A stretch of DNA of 64,000 nt, taken from the NCBI GenBank assembly GCA_028564925.1, contig CM053029.1, forward strand, positions 295,097,168 through 295,161,167. Direction: 5' to 3'. Under the pieces are notes generated by a model, which worked only from the letters and a program-made list of their open reading frames with translations, was not told where the DNA came from and ran no database searches. This document shows, one piece after another, positions 1 through 11,052 of the stretch (position 1 is the stretch's first letter; every line of letters begins with the position of its first letter). The DNA comes from Lithobates sylvaticus (lineage: Eukaryota > Chordata > Amphibia > Anura > Ranidae). The position numbers and the translations under genes are program-made.

Positions 1-886
1 CGGTTGAGCTAGAGGCCTCAGGAACTACAGTCCAATCACTCTCCTGGGTATTATGAGTAATAGGCAGCAAATGATTTCTATGCAGGGCAATTTGTTCACC
101 ACTGTAAAAATCTCCTTCTGTCATCGGTTGGCCAGCTTATGCTTTCAAGATGCCCCCAAGTTAGCAAGACTCGGTCAGCTGGTTTAAAATCTATATCTCA
201 CACAGAGGTTTTCTTTTGTTCCCTTTTTTTATTTTACGATGTAGCTGTGTTCTTTTCAGCTAAAAGGTAAGCAGACTTAAGGGTATCTTTCAGGCAAGCA
301 ACATATTCGTAACGACTTTGATGACTAATACCATTAGTGGAAACTTCTAACAAGAGGTCAATGGGCAATCTAGGTTTCCGAACATCAGGAAATAGGGGGA
401 GAATCCTGTACTCTTGTGCCTGGTTCTTTTTTTGAGCATGGACCAGAGCTTCAACCCTGTAGCTCCAGGTACGATTGTAGTTAGCCTGAATGTTACCTAG
501 CATATCAAGTAAAGTTCTGTCGAATCTCTCAGGAAGAACATCACCTTCATGGTGGAAAAGGGTGGTTTGACTTTTATGAATGTTCAGCAGCTGAAGTAAC
601 TCTTTAGTCATCTTGCTTTTGAAAATCTTTGTCCGGATCGTAGTGTAACCTTGGTGTATATTCTGACTCCAATTGTTGTGAAGCGACCATTCCTTGTGAG
701 ACCTCTATGCCTGGCCTGTATAAGATATAATCACTCATCAGATAGTTTGAACTCACTAAATACCGGTTCTATCCCCAAGATGCTTTTATTCTGAACATCA
801 GGTTACAGCAGATGACAGGATACAAACAGATGAATAGGTTGTAGTATTTATGCGGTCAAAAGATGATATTGTCTGTAGCTTACAAT

Positions 887-1888
887 CAGTGCCGATCCTG
901 ACCTCCCTGGGGCCCTAAGCAAAATTCTGCTAAGGGGCCCTGTACCTGACCTGTGATGCCGTGAGCTATGTAAACCATTTGCCATTGCCACACAGTCTCT
1001 CTCACATCAGTGTCCCCAGAGGGCCCCGTCCTTACATTAGTGTCTCCAGAGAGCCCCCCTCCTCTTACATTAGTGTCCCCAGAGGGCCCCCTCTTACATT
1101 AGTGTCCCTAGAGGGCCCCCTCTTACATCAGTGTCCCCAGAGGGCCCCCTCTTACATCAGTGTCCCCAGAGGGCCCCCTCTTACATCAGTGTCCCCAGAG
1201 GGCCCCCTCTTACATCAGTGTCCCCAGAGGGCCCCCTCTTACATCAGTGTCCCCAGAGGGCCCCCTCTTACATCAGTGTCCCCAGAGGGCCCCCCTCTTA
1301 CATCAGTGTCCCCAGAGAGCCCCCCTCTTACATCAGTGTCCCCAGAGGCCCCCCTCTTACATTAGTGTCCCCAGAGACCCCCCACTTACATCAGTGTCCA
1401 CAGAGGACCCCTTACTTACATTAGTGTGCCCAGAAAGCCCCCCTCCTTACATCAAGGTCCCCAAACAGCTGACTCCGCCACTTGCAGAGGTTCCCCTGTA
1501 CCTGGCTGGTGGAGGTGGGAGGCGGCGATCGGCAGCTCTATGGTGTCCACAGGCAGGGGGATCTCCCTGGGGCTAGAAGTTCTATCTCCGAGTGCATCAG
1601 TAACAGTGTTCAAGCAGAGTGAAAGTGAAACTGATACCTGCCCTGCCCGGGTCAGAGGCACCTCCCTTCTCCTTTCCACTGTATACACTGAGAGCACTAC
1701 AAGCCCCAGGGAGATCCTGCCGCCCACTCAGGCACCATAGAGCTGCCGATCACCGACTTCCACCTCTCCCCACTGCACACTAAACAGCCAGCCAGAGGTG
1801 CAGGGGGGATGCTGGGTCTTGGGGGCCCCCCACAGCAGCGGGGCCCTATGCAGCTTGCATAGTGTGCCTATAGGGCGGATCGGCTCTG
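887..1888. mobile_element. Non-autonomous hAT-type element with perfect 8-bp TSD
   Basis: The ends are CAGTGCCGATC and GATCGGCTCTG, imperfect terminal inverted repeats. They are flanked on both sides by the identical octamer CTTACAAT (879-886 and 1889-1896). An 8-bp target duplication plus CAG...CTG ends is the hAT signature. No transposase is encoded. About half of the 1002-bp body is a 29-bp minisatellite. Confidence 0.88.
990..1475. repeat. 29-bp minisatellite inside the hAT element
   Basis: About 16 head-to-tail copies of a 29-bp unit built on TTACATCAGTGTCCCCAGAG, with C-run length changes between copies. Because 29 is not a multiple of three, all three plus frames stay open and give overlapping repetitive reading frames. 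These are not genes. Confidence 0.93.
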
Positions 1889-1896
1889 CTTACAAT

Positions 1897-2546
1897 GCAG
1901 AATACATGTGCCCTGCTACATGTGGCTTGTAGCTGCATCTATTACACAGGAAGTACAATAACAGGAAGAAGGGTGGAGCATTACATACAAAGGAAGTGTG
2001 TCATAACATAAGGAAAAATTAACTTGAGAAAACAAGTGCATTACCACAAAAGGTCACTAGATGGCAACATGTGAACTAAATATAAACGTCTATAGAAAAT
2101 GGTTAGGAAAACAGTCTATATCAATTCTATGCCCCGTTGGGGCAGCACAGTGTATAAAAGAATAAAGTGGTCGGTCACCACCTGTATATTTCCAGTTCCT
2201 CTTGAATTATTGTCAGTGCAGAGAAAATCTTTGCAGACTAAGTCCATAGGTCCTGAACTCTGTAAGTGCCCCACTGGAGCAGCTTGAATTGGCAGGGCTT
2301 TCTGCTGTTTACATAGCTGAGGCAACATCGATGTAGACTAGTCACTGTATTTCTCATCTTAGGCCAATAGACATGGTCTTATACTAGGCCATAGGTGTCC
2401 TCAGGTACCAGATAACCATGGTAATCATGCAGATTTCTGAACACCATCTTTTGGAAAAAACATGGGAGAACCAGTTGTAGTTTCTCAGAGTGGTGATGAT
2501 ACAATACCACACGATAGAGCAGTCCTTTGTCAATCTTAACCACTTG

Positions 2547-2547
<1 letters not shown>
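1897..2547. other. No gene seen; fossil body and unassigned DNA
   Basis: AT-balanced sequence lying between the hAT element and the poly-C run. I see no convincing coding segment, terminal repeat or splice structure. Confidence 0.4.

Positions 2548-2593
<46 letters not shown>
2548..2593. repeat. Homopolymer (C)46
   Basis: An uninterrupted run of 46 C. It sits at the start of a dispersed repeat that begins near TTAACCACTTGAC. Length is probably unreliable in assembly. Confidence 0.95.
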
Positions 2594-3300
2594 TTCATGA
2601 ACAGGCCATTTTTTTGTGATACGGCACTGAAAGTTACGCGCTTGTGCGACAATGTACCCAAACAAAATTTATGTTCTTTTTCCGCACAAATAGAGCTTTC
2701 TTTTAGTGGTATTTGATCACTGCTGTGTTTTTTTCACTATAGACAAAACTATTTTTGAACAAAAAAGCTATATTTTTTATTTTCTGCTATAAAACATATC
2801 CAAATTTTTTTTTCAGAATCAAATTTCTTGATAAGTTTAGGCCAATATATATTCTGCTTCATATTTTTGGATAAAAAAAAAAACAATGAATGTATATTTA
2901 TTGGTTTGCGCAAAAGTTATAGCATCTACAAACTATGGGATATATATTGTAATTTTTATTTATTCATTTATTTTTTACTAGTAATGACGGCGATCAACGA
3001 CTTATAGAGAGAGGTTTATGGGAAGGCTGGAGGAGTATTTAAACTAGGATTGTGGGGGAGGGTGAATTAGATTATAATGTGGCAGATAGATCAGACAGGG
3101 GTCATCCCCTATTGGTGGATGTAATGGGGAAAGATGGGGGAGGGCTATGACAGATGATATGTGGATGTAAACCCATTTTTTTTTAATTTTTTTTATTTTT
3201 TATTTTTTTTATGTCATAATGTAGAGAATGATATTTCCTTTCATTTGAGCCCAGTCTTGCCACACAGATTTACTCAAGGCCTGAGCAATCCTCTTTTAGT
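2594..3300. repeat. Dispersed frog repeat, AT-rich
   Basis: The block with GTACCCAAACAAAA and CGCACAAATAGAGCTTTC recurs in inverted form at about 30270-30490 (reading AAAGCTCTATTTGTGTG), so this is an interspersed repeat present twice in the window. It has several T/A homopolymers. No open reading frame of interest. Confidence 0.6.
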
Positions 3301-3307
3301 GTTCAGT

Positions 3308-3722
3308 TAGAGAAATCTTGACAAAGTCTTGAAAACTTTGTCAAAAACGCCCCCTTGCTGTGAGTGACAGGTGATTTACATATCATGCACTAGCCTGAGA
3401 CAGGCACATCCTGTGTAAAAAGTTCACAATTCATATCCCCCTCCCCTCCCCTCCCCCCCTCCCCTCCCCTCCAGCTCTCCCAGCTTTACTGTGTTTTGAC
3501 TGGACATTTATCATCATGGGATGCAGTGAACAGTCAGCAGACTATAGACAGACAAGTGATTTAGGGGACATGTATGTAGTCAGAGCTGGGCAGATTAGAA
3601 CATCCAGTGATCTGATGATAACCTGTCTCAGGCTAGTGCATGAGGTATGTAAATCACCTGTCACTCACAGCAAGGGGGCGTTTTTTCGACAAAGTTTTTA
3701 AGACTTTTTTCAAGATTTCTCT
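3308..3722. repeat. Snap-back MITE with ~100-bp arms
   Basis: The left arm (3308-3406) carries AGAGAAATCTTGACAAAG and CGCCCCCTTGCTGTGAGTGA. The right arm (3622-3722) carries the reverse complement, with TCACTCACAGCAAGGGGGCG. The spacer is about 215 bp and includes a CCCCT-rich stretch. Imperfect arms indicate a moderately old foldback element. Confidence 0.8.
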
Positions 3723-3739
3723 AATAAGGACGGTCCCTG

Positions 3740-3975
3740 CTGTCTCTGGGATCCATGTGTTTCCCAGCAGACAGCAGGGGCCCCGCAAGAAGTGGCGTAA
3801 ATACCTGCAGATTCTGCGGATATCTATGCCCGGAAGTGGGTGCAGATACCTGTATTATACAGGTATCTGTACCCCCTCCCCCCTGAAAGGTGCCAATTGT
3901 GGCACCGGAGTGGGGGGGGGGGGTTCCGATGAGCAGAAGTTCCACTTTAGGGTGGAACTCCGCTTTAAACTAATG
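3740..3975. repeat. Short interspersed repeat ending in GTGGAACTCCGCTTTAA
   Basis: GC-rich block (GGGGCCCCGCAAGAAGTGG, then a G13 run) that ends in TTCCACTTTAGGGTGGAACTCCGCTTTAA-like sequence. It has the look of a TTAA-ended MITE, but the left end was not defined. Confidence 0.4.
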
Positions 3976-5264
3976 CAGCCTTAGCACATAGAGCTCCAAC
4001 ACTGAGACCAGAGAGATCTTCCTATTAACTGTTCAGTAACAGAAGCCAATCTTGGGTGACTAGATAGAGCACCAGGTCCAGTGTTCTTTGGGTCAAGTTT
4101 GTAGTTCAGGGTGAATTGATAATTAAATAAGGCAGCCAACCAGCAATATCCTGTAGCATCCAGTCTGGCTGTATTGAGGACATACATCAAAGGATTATTA
4201 CCATTCTTACTTCAAACGTAGCTTCATACAGATACAGATGGAAACTCTTGCTACAACACTCAGCCCAATCCTTTAAAGCTAGCATCCACATGGAGCACAT
4301 ACTGCTTCTGTGCCTCAGCATATTCTAGGACTGGTGCTTCTGTCAGATTCTTCTTCAATTGAGTGAAAGCACATGCAGAAGACCAGTGACCCCCAAAATT
4401 ATTTTTGGAAGACCTCTTTTGATTTCCTTGACTGCACACATCAGTCTTCAGCAAGTCACAAAGAGCTTCGGACACTTTTGAATTCCCTTCTTTCTCGCTA
4501 TAACTATCACAATGGGGGAGGCATAGAGACTCTTACTATCCACAATGATTCCCTGGCCTTTCATCTGGCTTAGTGTCTGCCTTAGCTCATCCACGTCTTT
4601 TGGCACTATCCTCCAGGGTCTCTCTAGGAAGGGAATAGCATCAGTAAGTCTAAAAGCATGTTGAGCTCTCTTAGCACAGCCTATATCTATATCATCTGTA
4701 GTGCTATGTACTGCTGTACAATTAGTGCCCAGTATCACTGGACCTGTGTGGGAATCACCTATGTCAGGACAGACAAGCGGTAGGATCTCCATAGGAAGAA
4801 AACCCTTGTTCTTTAAATCAGGAACAGACACAATTACTTGTAAACCTCTATCAGCAGAATATGACTGAGTGTTTAGGCCCCACAATTCCATTCTCACAGT
4901 AGACTGAAGAGGTATGCTGCACAAATACATCTGATAGAATGAACAGTAAATAAGGGCAACCTTGGAATCTGTGTCAAATAGAGCTGGGGTTATATGCCCA
5001 TTGACAGTGACTTTAACTATAGACCTATGAGAGTTCTTCTTGGCTTTCACCTGAAACCCCCATGCCTGCATCTTCACTTCTTTACAGAGAATGCTACACT
5101 TAGTACTGTTCCCCCAGAGTCCATATGACACTGTTTTGTCTGTTTGGCCAGTATGCCCTCACCTGAAACACCTTCAAGAATCCCTCTCCCTCTGTAAAGC
5201 AACTGGTTCAGCAACTAAAGATTTGGGTCAGTAAGACTCAAAATGTTCTCTTTGGGGAGAATTA

Positions 5265-5671
5265 TGCCCTGTACACACGATCGGACTTTCCACCAACAAA
5301 ACCGTGGATTTTTGTTCGAAGGATGTTGCCTCAAACTTGTCTTGCATACACACGGTCACACAAATGTTGGCCAACAATTACGAACGTGTTGACGTACAAG
5401 ACGTACGACGAGCCGAGAAAAAAGAAGCTGTGGCTCCTTCTGCTTGATTCCGAGCATGCGTGAACTTTTGTCCGTCGGGCTCGTGTGCACACGATCAGAC
5501 TTTCCGACAACAAAGTTTTGTTGGCAGAAAATTTGAGAACGTGCTAGCAAACATTTGTTGGCGGAAAGTCCGACAGCAAATGTTCAATGGAGCATACACA
5601 CGTCGGATTTTCCGACAACAAGCTCACATTCAACATTTCCCGTCGGAAAATCCAACCGCATGTACGTGGCA
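5265..5671. mobile_element. Harbinger-like MITE, family B (TGCC...GGCA), TSD TTA
   Basis: The ends are TGCCCTGTACACACGATCGG and a matching ...GTACGTGGCA. They are flanked by TTA on both sides (5262-5264 and 5672-5674). A 3-bp TWA duplication is typical of PIF/Harbinger. Related copies lie at 34334-34755 and 40658-41081. It is inserted in the gypsy fossil and is therefore younger. Confidence 0.8.
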
Positions 5672-5674
5672 TTA

Positions 5675-6224
5675 GAATAGTGATCCTCTTTTGGAATATT
5701 TTTCACCTTCTTAGGAGTCCCAAACTGAATGCCAGCCTCCTGTTTTATCAGCAACGTCATTAACTCATAGAGAGAAAGAGTTCTGTTGGATAAAATAATT
5801 TTGAGAATCTGTGGGGATGATAAGTTAGCTTGCCTCTTAGAGACTAATCCCTTATAGAGTACCCTGCAGAAGGAGGTATGGTAATGTGATACACCAAATG
5901 TGACAAGAGTACCTATAATTCATTAATGAAATGGAAACATCTTCCCTTTCTTTCTGGTCATGTGGTAATCAGCAACCATCTGCTCGGGATCATAGTATGG
6001 CTCAAAGTGAACAGGAATTACCTGTATGTAGTACGTTGCACTTACTTCCTTATGAGTAGATTGATACAGGCAGAATCATTCTGCAGCTGGGAACCACCGA
6101 CTTTCAGTGACATGCTGTTGCTTGTCTTCTTTAGAACAGGGCCACTCCCATAGTCATTGGAGTGTGTGCTCCTTCACTAAGTAGAAGAGTGAGTTTGATA
6201 ATAAAGTTGTCAGTCAATGCCGTG

Positions 6225-6268
<44 letters not shown>

Positions 6269-6338
6269 TGCAGTCAGTGTGCAGTATATAATACAGTGTA
6301 TTGAAGTGGTTAAGGGTTACCCTATGACAGAATTAAGA
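5675..6338. other. Possible Gag-side remnant, then (AT)n microsatellite
   Basis: 5676-5900 may continue the gypsy fossil on the minus strand. About 6228-6263 is an AT dinucleotide microsatellite. Nothing else is supportable. Confidence 0.4.
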
Positions 6339-7417
6339 ACAAAAACGGCATGGGGTCCCCCCCAAAATCCATACCAGGCCCTTTGGGTCTGGTATAGATT
6401 TTAAGGGGAACGCCTTGCCAAAATTCAAAAAACAATTGGCAGACCCCTATCCGAGCAAGCACCCTGGCTAGCGCCCCCCTCCTCCTGAACAATACCAGGC
6501 CACTTGCCCTCAGCATGGGGAGGGTGCTTTGGGGTCCCCCGCAAAGCACCTTATCCTTGTGTTGATGGGGACAAGGGCCTCATCCCCACATCCCTGGCCT
6601 GGTGGTTGTAGGGGTCTGTGGGTGGGGGCTTATTGAAATCTGGAAGCCCCCTTTAACAATGGGGTCCCCAGATTCTATCCCCCCCTATGTGAATGGGTAT
6701 GGTATACCCATTCACCAAAAAAAGTGTCAAAAAGTAAAAACCACAATAGACAGTTTGACATATCCTTTATTAAAAAAGAAAAAGAAAAGTGTCCTGTGAC
6801 GTCCATCCATCTTCAATCAAGCCGCTCGATTGACTCGAAAAATAGAAAAAAAAAAAGCTCTGCCTCGATGGGAGGCCTCCCGCCAACTGCTGTCTCCTGG
6901 CTGTGACAGCTGTTATATAGGCAAGGGCAGGGCCACCCGGTGATGTAACCGAGTGACCCCACCCCTTCTGACGTCATGTGATGTCAGAGGGGGCGGGGTC
7001 TTCCAGTTACATCAGAGGGTAGCCCTGCCCTTGCCTATATAACAGCTGTCACAACAAGAAGACAGCAGTCGCCGGGAGGCCTCCCGTCGAGGCAGAGTTT
7101 TTTTTCCCCATTTTTTGGGCCTGATTGACGATGGATGTACATAGCGGGACACTTTTTCCCTTTTTTTTCAGATTCGGATAAGCCTCCCACCCGCAGACCC
7201 CCACAGCCACCGGGCCAGGGTTGTGGGGATGAGGCATCCACATGGGGGGGCCCAAAGCACCCTCCCTATGTTGAGGGCAAGCGGCCTAGTACGATTCAGG
7301 TGGGGGGGCGCTTGCTCGTCCCCCCTTTATTGGCCTGCCAGGCTGCTTGCTCGAATAAGTGTCTGGTATTGATTTTGGGGGGGGGGGGGGGACCCCACGC
7401 TGTTTTTTTTTTTTTAA
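6339..7417. repeat. 1.1-kb near-palindromic (foldback) element
   Basis: The left half and the reverse complement of the right half align throughout. Both carry CAGCTGTTATATAGGCAAGG next to the centre, CTCTGCCTCGA and GGGAGGCCTCCCG further out, then GTGTCC, CCTCATCCCCACA and GCTTGCCCTCA, and near the ends GGGGTCCCCCC. The centre is at about 6975 around GACGTCATGTGATGTC. The arms are roughly 80-85% similar with indels. No transposase is encoded. Confidence 0.87.
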
Positions 7418-8476
7418 GTTTTGACCGATTTTTTCATTGAATCTTCATCTATATTGCCAGTGCCATTGCAATACATTACAGCAGCGAGCAAGTTTAATGA
7501 AATTGTTTCCTTAATAAATGTAATTTTGCTGCAGCACTGTTCAACACATCACACAGATGCACCACTTTACAAGCAGACTAAGGGGACCCCCAGGCACGAT
7601 ATTTAAAGAAATATTTAATTTATTGCTTCACTTTAAACATTATTAAAATCACTGCTCCTGTTTTAAAACCTTTTTTTTTGCATTGATACATGTACCCTGG
7701 GGCAGTACCCGGGTCCCCATACACTTGTTATGGCAATAGCTTGCATATAAGACTTTAAAATTAGCACTTTTGATTTTTCATGTTCGTATCCCATAGACTT
7801 TATTAGGGTTCGCATGTTCGCTCAAACATTTTGCCTGTTCGCATGTTCTGGTGCGAACTGAACCAGGGGGGTGTTCGGCTCATCCCTAATTGAGAGAATA
7901 TTAACCTACAGTAAAACAGCAGCCATCATAAAATAGTAAACTATAAATATATACAGAGATTATGTGTTATTTATAGAAGCTGTAGTACGGCTTTTATGAA
8001 TGGCATAGTGAGGTGGAAAGGGCTGGCATTATTAGGCTCTCTTGATCAGAACTCCTAGTTGTATTAACCCCTGCCACACCAGAAGAATATGGCGGTGTGG
8101 GGCCAATAATTAGATGCAATGACTCAAAAATAACCGAGTTTTGCTCTTTGCATTTGTTCTAAATGCTTCATTCAATTTAATATATCTACGGTAATTGTTT
8201 GTAGACTATATCAATTTTATAGTAATGCATTGCATTTGAAATTAGGTCAAAACCATGTTCAACAGCACCAACAATTCCCTTTGTATCCAGTATGAGGGTG
8301 AAAAACCTAAACAGGTTAGTTTCACTTTGTCTCCATTTACCATTTTTAGAAAATTTACATCCCTAATGCGCAACCTGCAGCCCTTTGGCACTTTTGTGCA
8401 GCCCTTTGGGGCCCCTGCAAGTATTAATCTGTGTTTTCCTATTGCCTTGTTATAGCAGCATTTTCTAGCAGTCTAA
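7418..8476. other. No gene seen; dispersed repeats
   Basis: T-rich and AT-rich DNA. About 7790-7890 holds a repeat fragment with TTCGCATGTTCG and GTTCGGCTCATCCCTAA, a motif I associate with frog interspersed repeats. No coding or RNA gene is supported. Confidence 0.45.
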
Positions 8477-8902
8477 AGCCCCATACACACGGTCGGACTT
8501 TTTCATGGATTCTGTCCGATCGGACCATGTTGTCGAAAAATCCGACCGTGTGTATGCACCATCGGACAGTGTACGTCGAATTGTCCGACGGACAAAGTCT
8601 TATCTCCTGCTGGATAGATTTGCCGACAACCCGGTCCGATCACACCAAATTCGATCGTGTGTACGATTGTCCGACCGGACAAAGTGCTACGCATGCTCAG
8701 ATCACATTACAAGTCCAAAGCTATTGGCTACTAGCCTCTACGTAGTCCCGTCGTAGGCAACAAACGTCACCACGTTCAGAATGATCGGATTTTTCGACAA
8801 CTTTGTCCGACCGTGTGTACGCAAAACCAACATCGGACAAAGTACGACGGACATGATCCGACGGACCTGGTCCGCGGATTGTCCGACCGTGTGTATGGGG
8901 CT
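8477..8902 (+). mobile_element. Harbinger MITE, family A
   Basis: 426 bp with ends AGCCCCATACACACGGTCGG and CCGACCGTGTGTATGGGGCT. The left ~220 bp and right ~140 bp match the ends of the 7.6-kb Harbinger element at 10829-18475, in the same orientation. A MITE-specific middle contains CAAAGCTATTGGCTACTAG. The flanks are TAA on the left and TTA on the right, so the 3-bp TSD is imperfect. Apparent reading frames inside (for example PHTHGRTF) are translations of the termini, not genes. Confidence 0.9.
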
Positions 8903-8924
8903 TTATACGTCTACAGTTTATGAC

Positions 8925-9425
8925 TGTGTTCACAGTCTCTGACATTCTCCTGCAGCCCATCCACAGTCTCTGACTATCTCTTGTATGAGGTCCACAGACC
9001 CTGACCATCTCTTGTATCAGGTCCGCAGTCCCTGACCCTCTCTTGTATCAGGTCCGCAGTCTATGACCATCTCTTGTATCATGTCCATAGTCTCTGACCA
9101 TCTCTTGTATCAGGTCCGCAGTCCCTGATCATCTCTTGTATCAGGTCTGCAGTCCCTGACCATCTCTTGTATCAGGTATACAGTCTCTGACCATCTCTTG
9201 TATCAGGTCCGCAGTCCCTGACCATCTCTTGTATCAGGTCTGCAGTCCCTGACCATCTCTTGTATCAGGTATACAGTTTCTGACCATCTCTTGTATCAGG
9301 TCCGCAGTCCCTGACCATCTCTTGTATCAGGTATACAGTCTCTGACCATCTCTTGTATCGGGTCCACAGTCTCTGATCATCTCATATACATGTCTGCAGT
9401 CTCTGACCATTGCTTGTATCATGTG
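8925..9425. repeat. 31-bp minisatellite
   Basis: About 16 copies of a 31-bp unit with consensus GACCATCTCTTGTATCAGGT followed by CCGCAGTCCCT. The period was checked between 9003 and 9034. Copies vary by point changes. It begins just after the family A MITE. Confidence 0.92.
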
Positions 9426-9713
9426 GAGTGAATGGGGCCGTTTTTTTTTTCAGGCGCTATACAGGCGATATTGTGAAAGGGGCCTAACTGTGGCCATTTG
9501 GTGATGTCGGGGGTGCACTCGAGGCCCTCCACATCAAGTAAGTTGAAAATTACCGGTTTACATGCTTGGATCTCGTTTTTTTTTTTGTTATCGATGCCTA
9601 ACCTAAGCAACTTTTTCTTTTTTTGTTTCCAGAGTGGGAAAATATTAAAACTTCTGCTAGGTTTTTATTTCAGACCCCATTAGGAATATGTTTTCCTCTT
9701 GTCCTTCCTGTAT
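9426..9713. other. No gene seen
   Basis: T-rich DNA with several homopolymers. No terminal repeats or coding signal. Confidence 0.4.
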
Positions 9714-10078
9714 TAGACATGTGCGATTAGATTCGTACGAATCGAAAATTCATACGAATTTCTGTAAATTCATACATTTGGGAGGATCCGAAATACGAAT
9801 TGCTATGCTTCCGAATTCTGTACGAAATTTTGTTTACGGATCCAAATTCCTAACGAACATTCATAATTGTTACAAAAAGTTAACGAACCTAAAAGTAAAA
9901 AACCCAGGAAGTCAGCACAGGGATGGTGAGAGCCCCTCATAATGATAAATTCATCATAACAAACAATCGTAATTGTTAACGAACCTAACGAAAACTCTTA
10001 TTTACGAAATACAAATAATTCTAATACGAAACGGAATGGAACGAAACTAAGCAAATTTATTGTCGGTGCACATGTGTA
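9714..10078. mobile_element. hAT-type MITE with perfect 8-bp TSD
   Basis: The ends TAGACATGTGC and GCACATGTGTA are inverted repeats. The flanks are the identical octamer TCCTGTAT (9706-9713 and 10079-10086). The body is AT-rich with repeated TTCGTACGAAT-like motifs. 365 bp, non-coding. Confidence 0.88.
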
Positions 10079-10086
10079 TCCTGTAT

Positions 10087-10452
10087 GACACCAGGACAAG
10101 AAATGGGAGCTGCAGTTGTCATCTGACCAGAAAGGCACAGGCAACAGTAAAAACACATCTTCTACCCAATCAACTAAAAATATGTCTTTGCATTTGTCTT
10201 TGTTTGTGTGGGACAGATTTTCCATTGTTCCTCCTTTGACAAAAAGAAAGTAGGGACAGAGAAAACAATAAAACCTGTCTTGGCTGGAGCTGGGTGATTT
10301 TTTGGCTTCTCTTACTCTCTGTAGCAGACTCTTTCATTTTGAGCTTTTGCCAGTCTAACTTCCTTTTATAGCTTTTAATGTATCCCTTTTAACTTTCAAA
10401 CACTGCCTTCATGGTTTCTGTTATCGTATATGGCTCTTTTTAATTACTGTAA
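10087..10452. other. No gene seen
   Basis: Unassigned sequence between two MITEs. The short minus-strand reading frame in it has no recognisable motif. Confidence 0.35.
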
Positions 10453-10825
10453 GGGCCCATTCATACAATAAAACTGCATGTAAGTTGCACAGGAATAGTT
10501 GACTGTTCCTTTGCAAATTATATGCAATTCTGTGCAGGGCGACTTCAGCCCATTCATTTTGAATGGGCTAAAATCACACCTGAACAGCGTCAAAAGTAGT
10601 GGAGGCAGTACTTTTTGAAATGCACTGCAACTGGATTGCATGCTACTTTTTACCATGCGCTCCGGTGCTGAAAAATGCACTGCATTTGCGACCTGCCTTT
10701 GGGGTGTCGTTAACTTTGTACTGACACCTGCAGCAGATTGCAAGGGCGGTGCAATTGGAATGCAGTGCGTGAAGCCACATGGGAACGTGGCTTTCCTGCA
10801 TTACATTCTAGTGTGAACGGGACCC
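10453..10825. mobile_element. MITE with GGGCCCATTCA / AACGGGACCC ends
   Basis: The ends GGGCCCATTCATAC and GTGTGAACGGGACCC are imperfect inverted repeats flanked by TAA (10450-10452) and TTA (10826-10828), Harbinger-like. The right TTA is also the left flank of the large Harbinger element, so the latter appears to have inserted exactly at this target site. Confidence 0.72.
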
Positions 10826-10828
10826 TTA

Positions 10829-11052
10829 AGCCCCATACACACGGTCGGACTTTTTCATCAATTTGGTCCGATCGGACAAGGTTGTTGAAAAATCAGACCG
10901 TGTGTATGCACCATCGGACAGTGTTCGTCGGTTTGTCCGTCGGACAAAGTCTTATCTCCTGCTGGAAAGATTTGCCGTCAACCCGGTCCGATCACACCAA
11001 ATCCGAGCGTGTGTACGCTTGTCCGACGGACAAAGTGCTACGCATGCTCAGA
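10829..11052. promoter_or_regulatory. Left terminal/subterminal region, candidate transposase-complex binding array
   Basis: After the 20-bp TIR there are at least eight TCGGAC or GTCCGA hexamers in about 220 bp, several as palindromes such as GTCCGATCGGAC and TTTGTCCGTCGGACAAAG. There are also two internal copies of CGTGTGTATGC/CGTGTGTACGC. The same layout is kept in the family A MITEs, which argues that it is the part needed in cis. Binding itself is inferred. Confidence 0.6.

Larger units (their letters stand above)
1..6150 (-). mobile_element. Ty3/gypsy-like LTR retrotransposon fossil (pol pieces)
   Basis: Minus-strand stretches resemble gypsy-type Pol. Positions 234-620 read like the end of an integrase core (LPERFDRTLLDMLG, then RKPRLPIDLLLEV). 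Positions 4260-5131 hold a retropepsin-like and RT-entry region followed by an RNase H start (YVLHVDASFKGLG). The stretch 5676-5900 may be Gag-related, which is weaker. The copy is broken several times and is split by younger elements: a hAT element at 887-1888, repeats at about 2530-3975 and a MITE at 5265-5671. No LTR pair was identified, so the ends are approximate. It looks old and non-functional. Family assignment rests on motif memory, not a search. Confidence 0.72.

Noticed and set aside
961-1576. Overlapping Pro/Ser-rich reading frames in three plus frames
   Set aside because: They are three phases of one 29-bp minisatellite inside a hAT element, with no start context, domain or splice logic.
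8431-9008. Recurring small proteins with PHTHGRTF or SDHTKSDRVY-type sequence, also at 10738, 33797 and 56158
   Set aside because: Translations of the conserved Harbinger MITE termini. Their similarity to one another is DNA-level repeat identity, not a gene family.
8925-9425. Regularly spaced repeats that might look like a CRISPR array
   Set aside because: The 31-bp unit repeats without unique spacers and the setting is a vertebrate genome, so it is a minisatellite.
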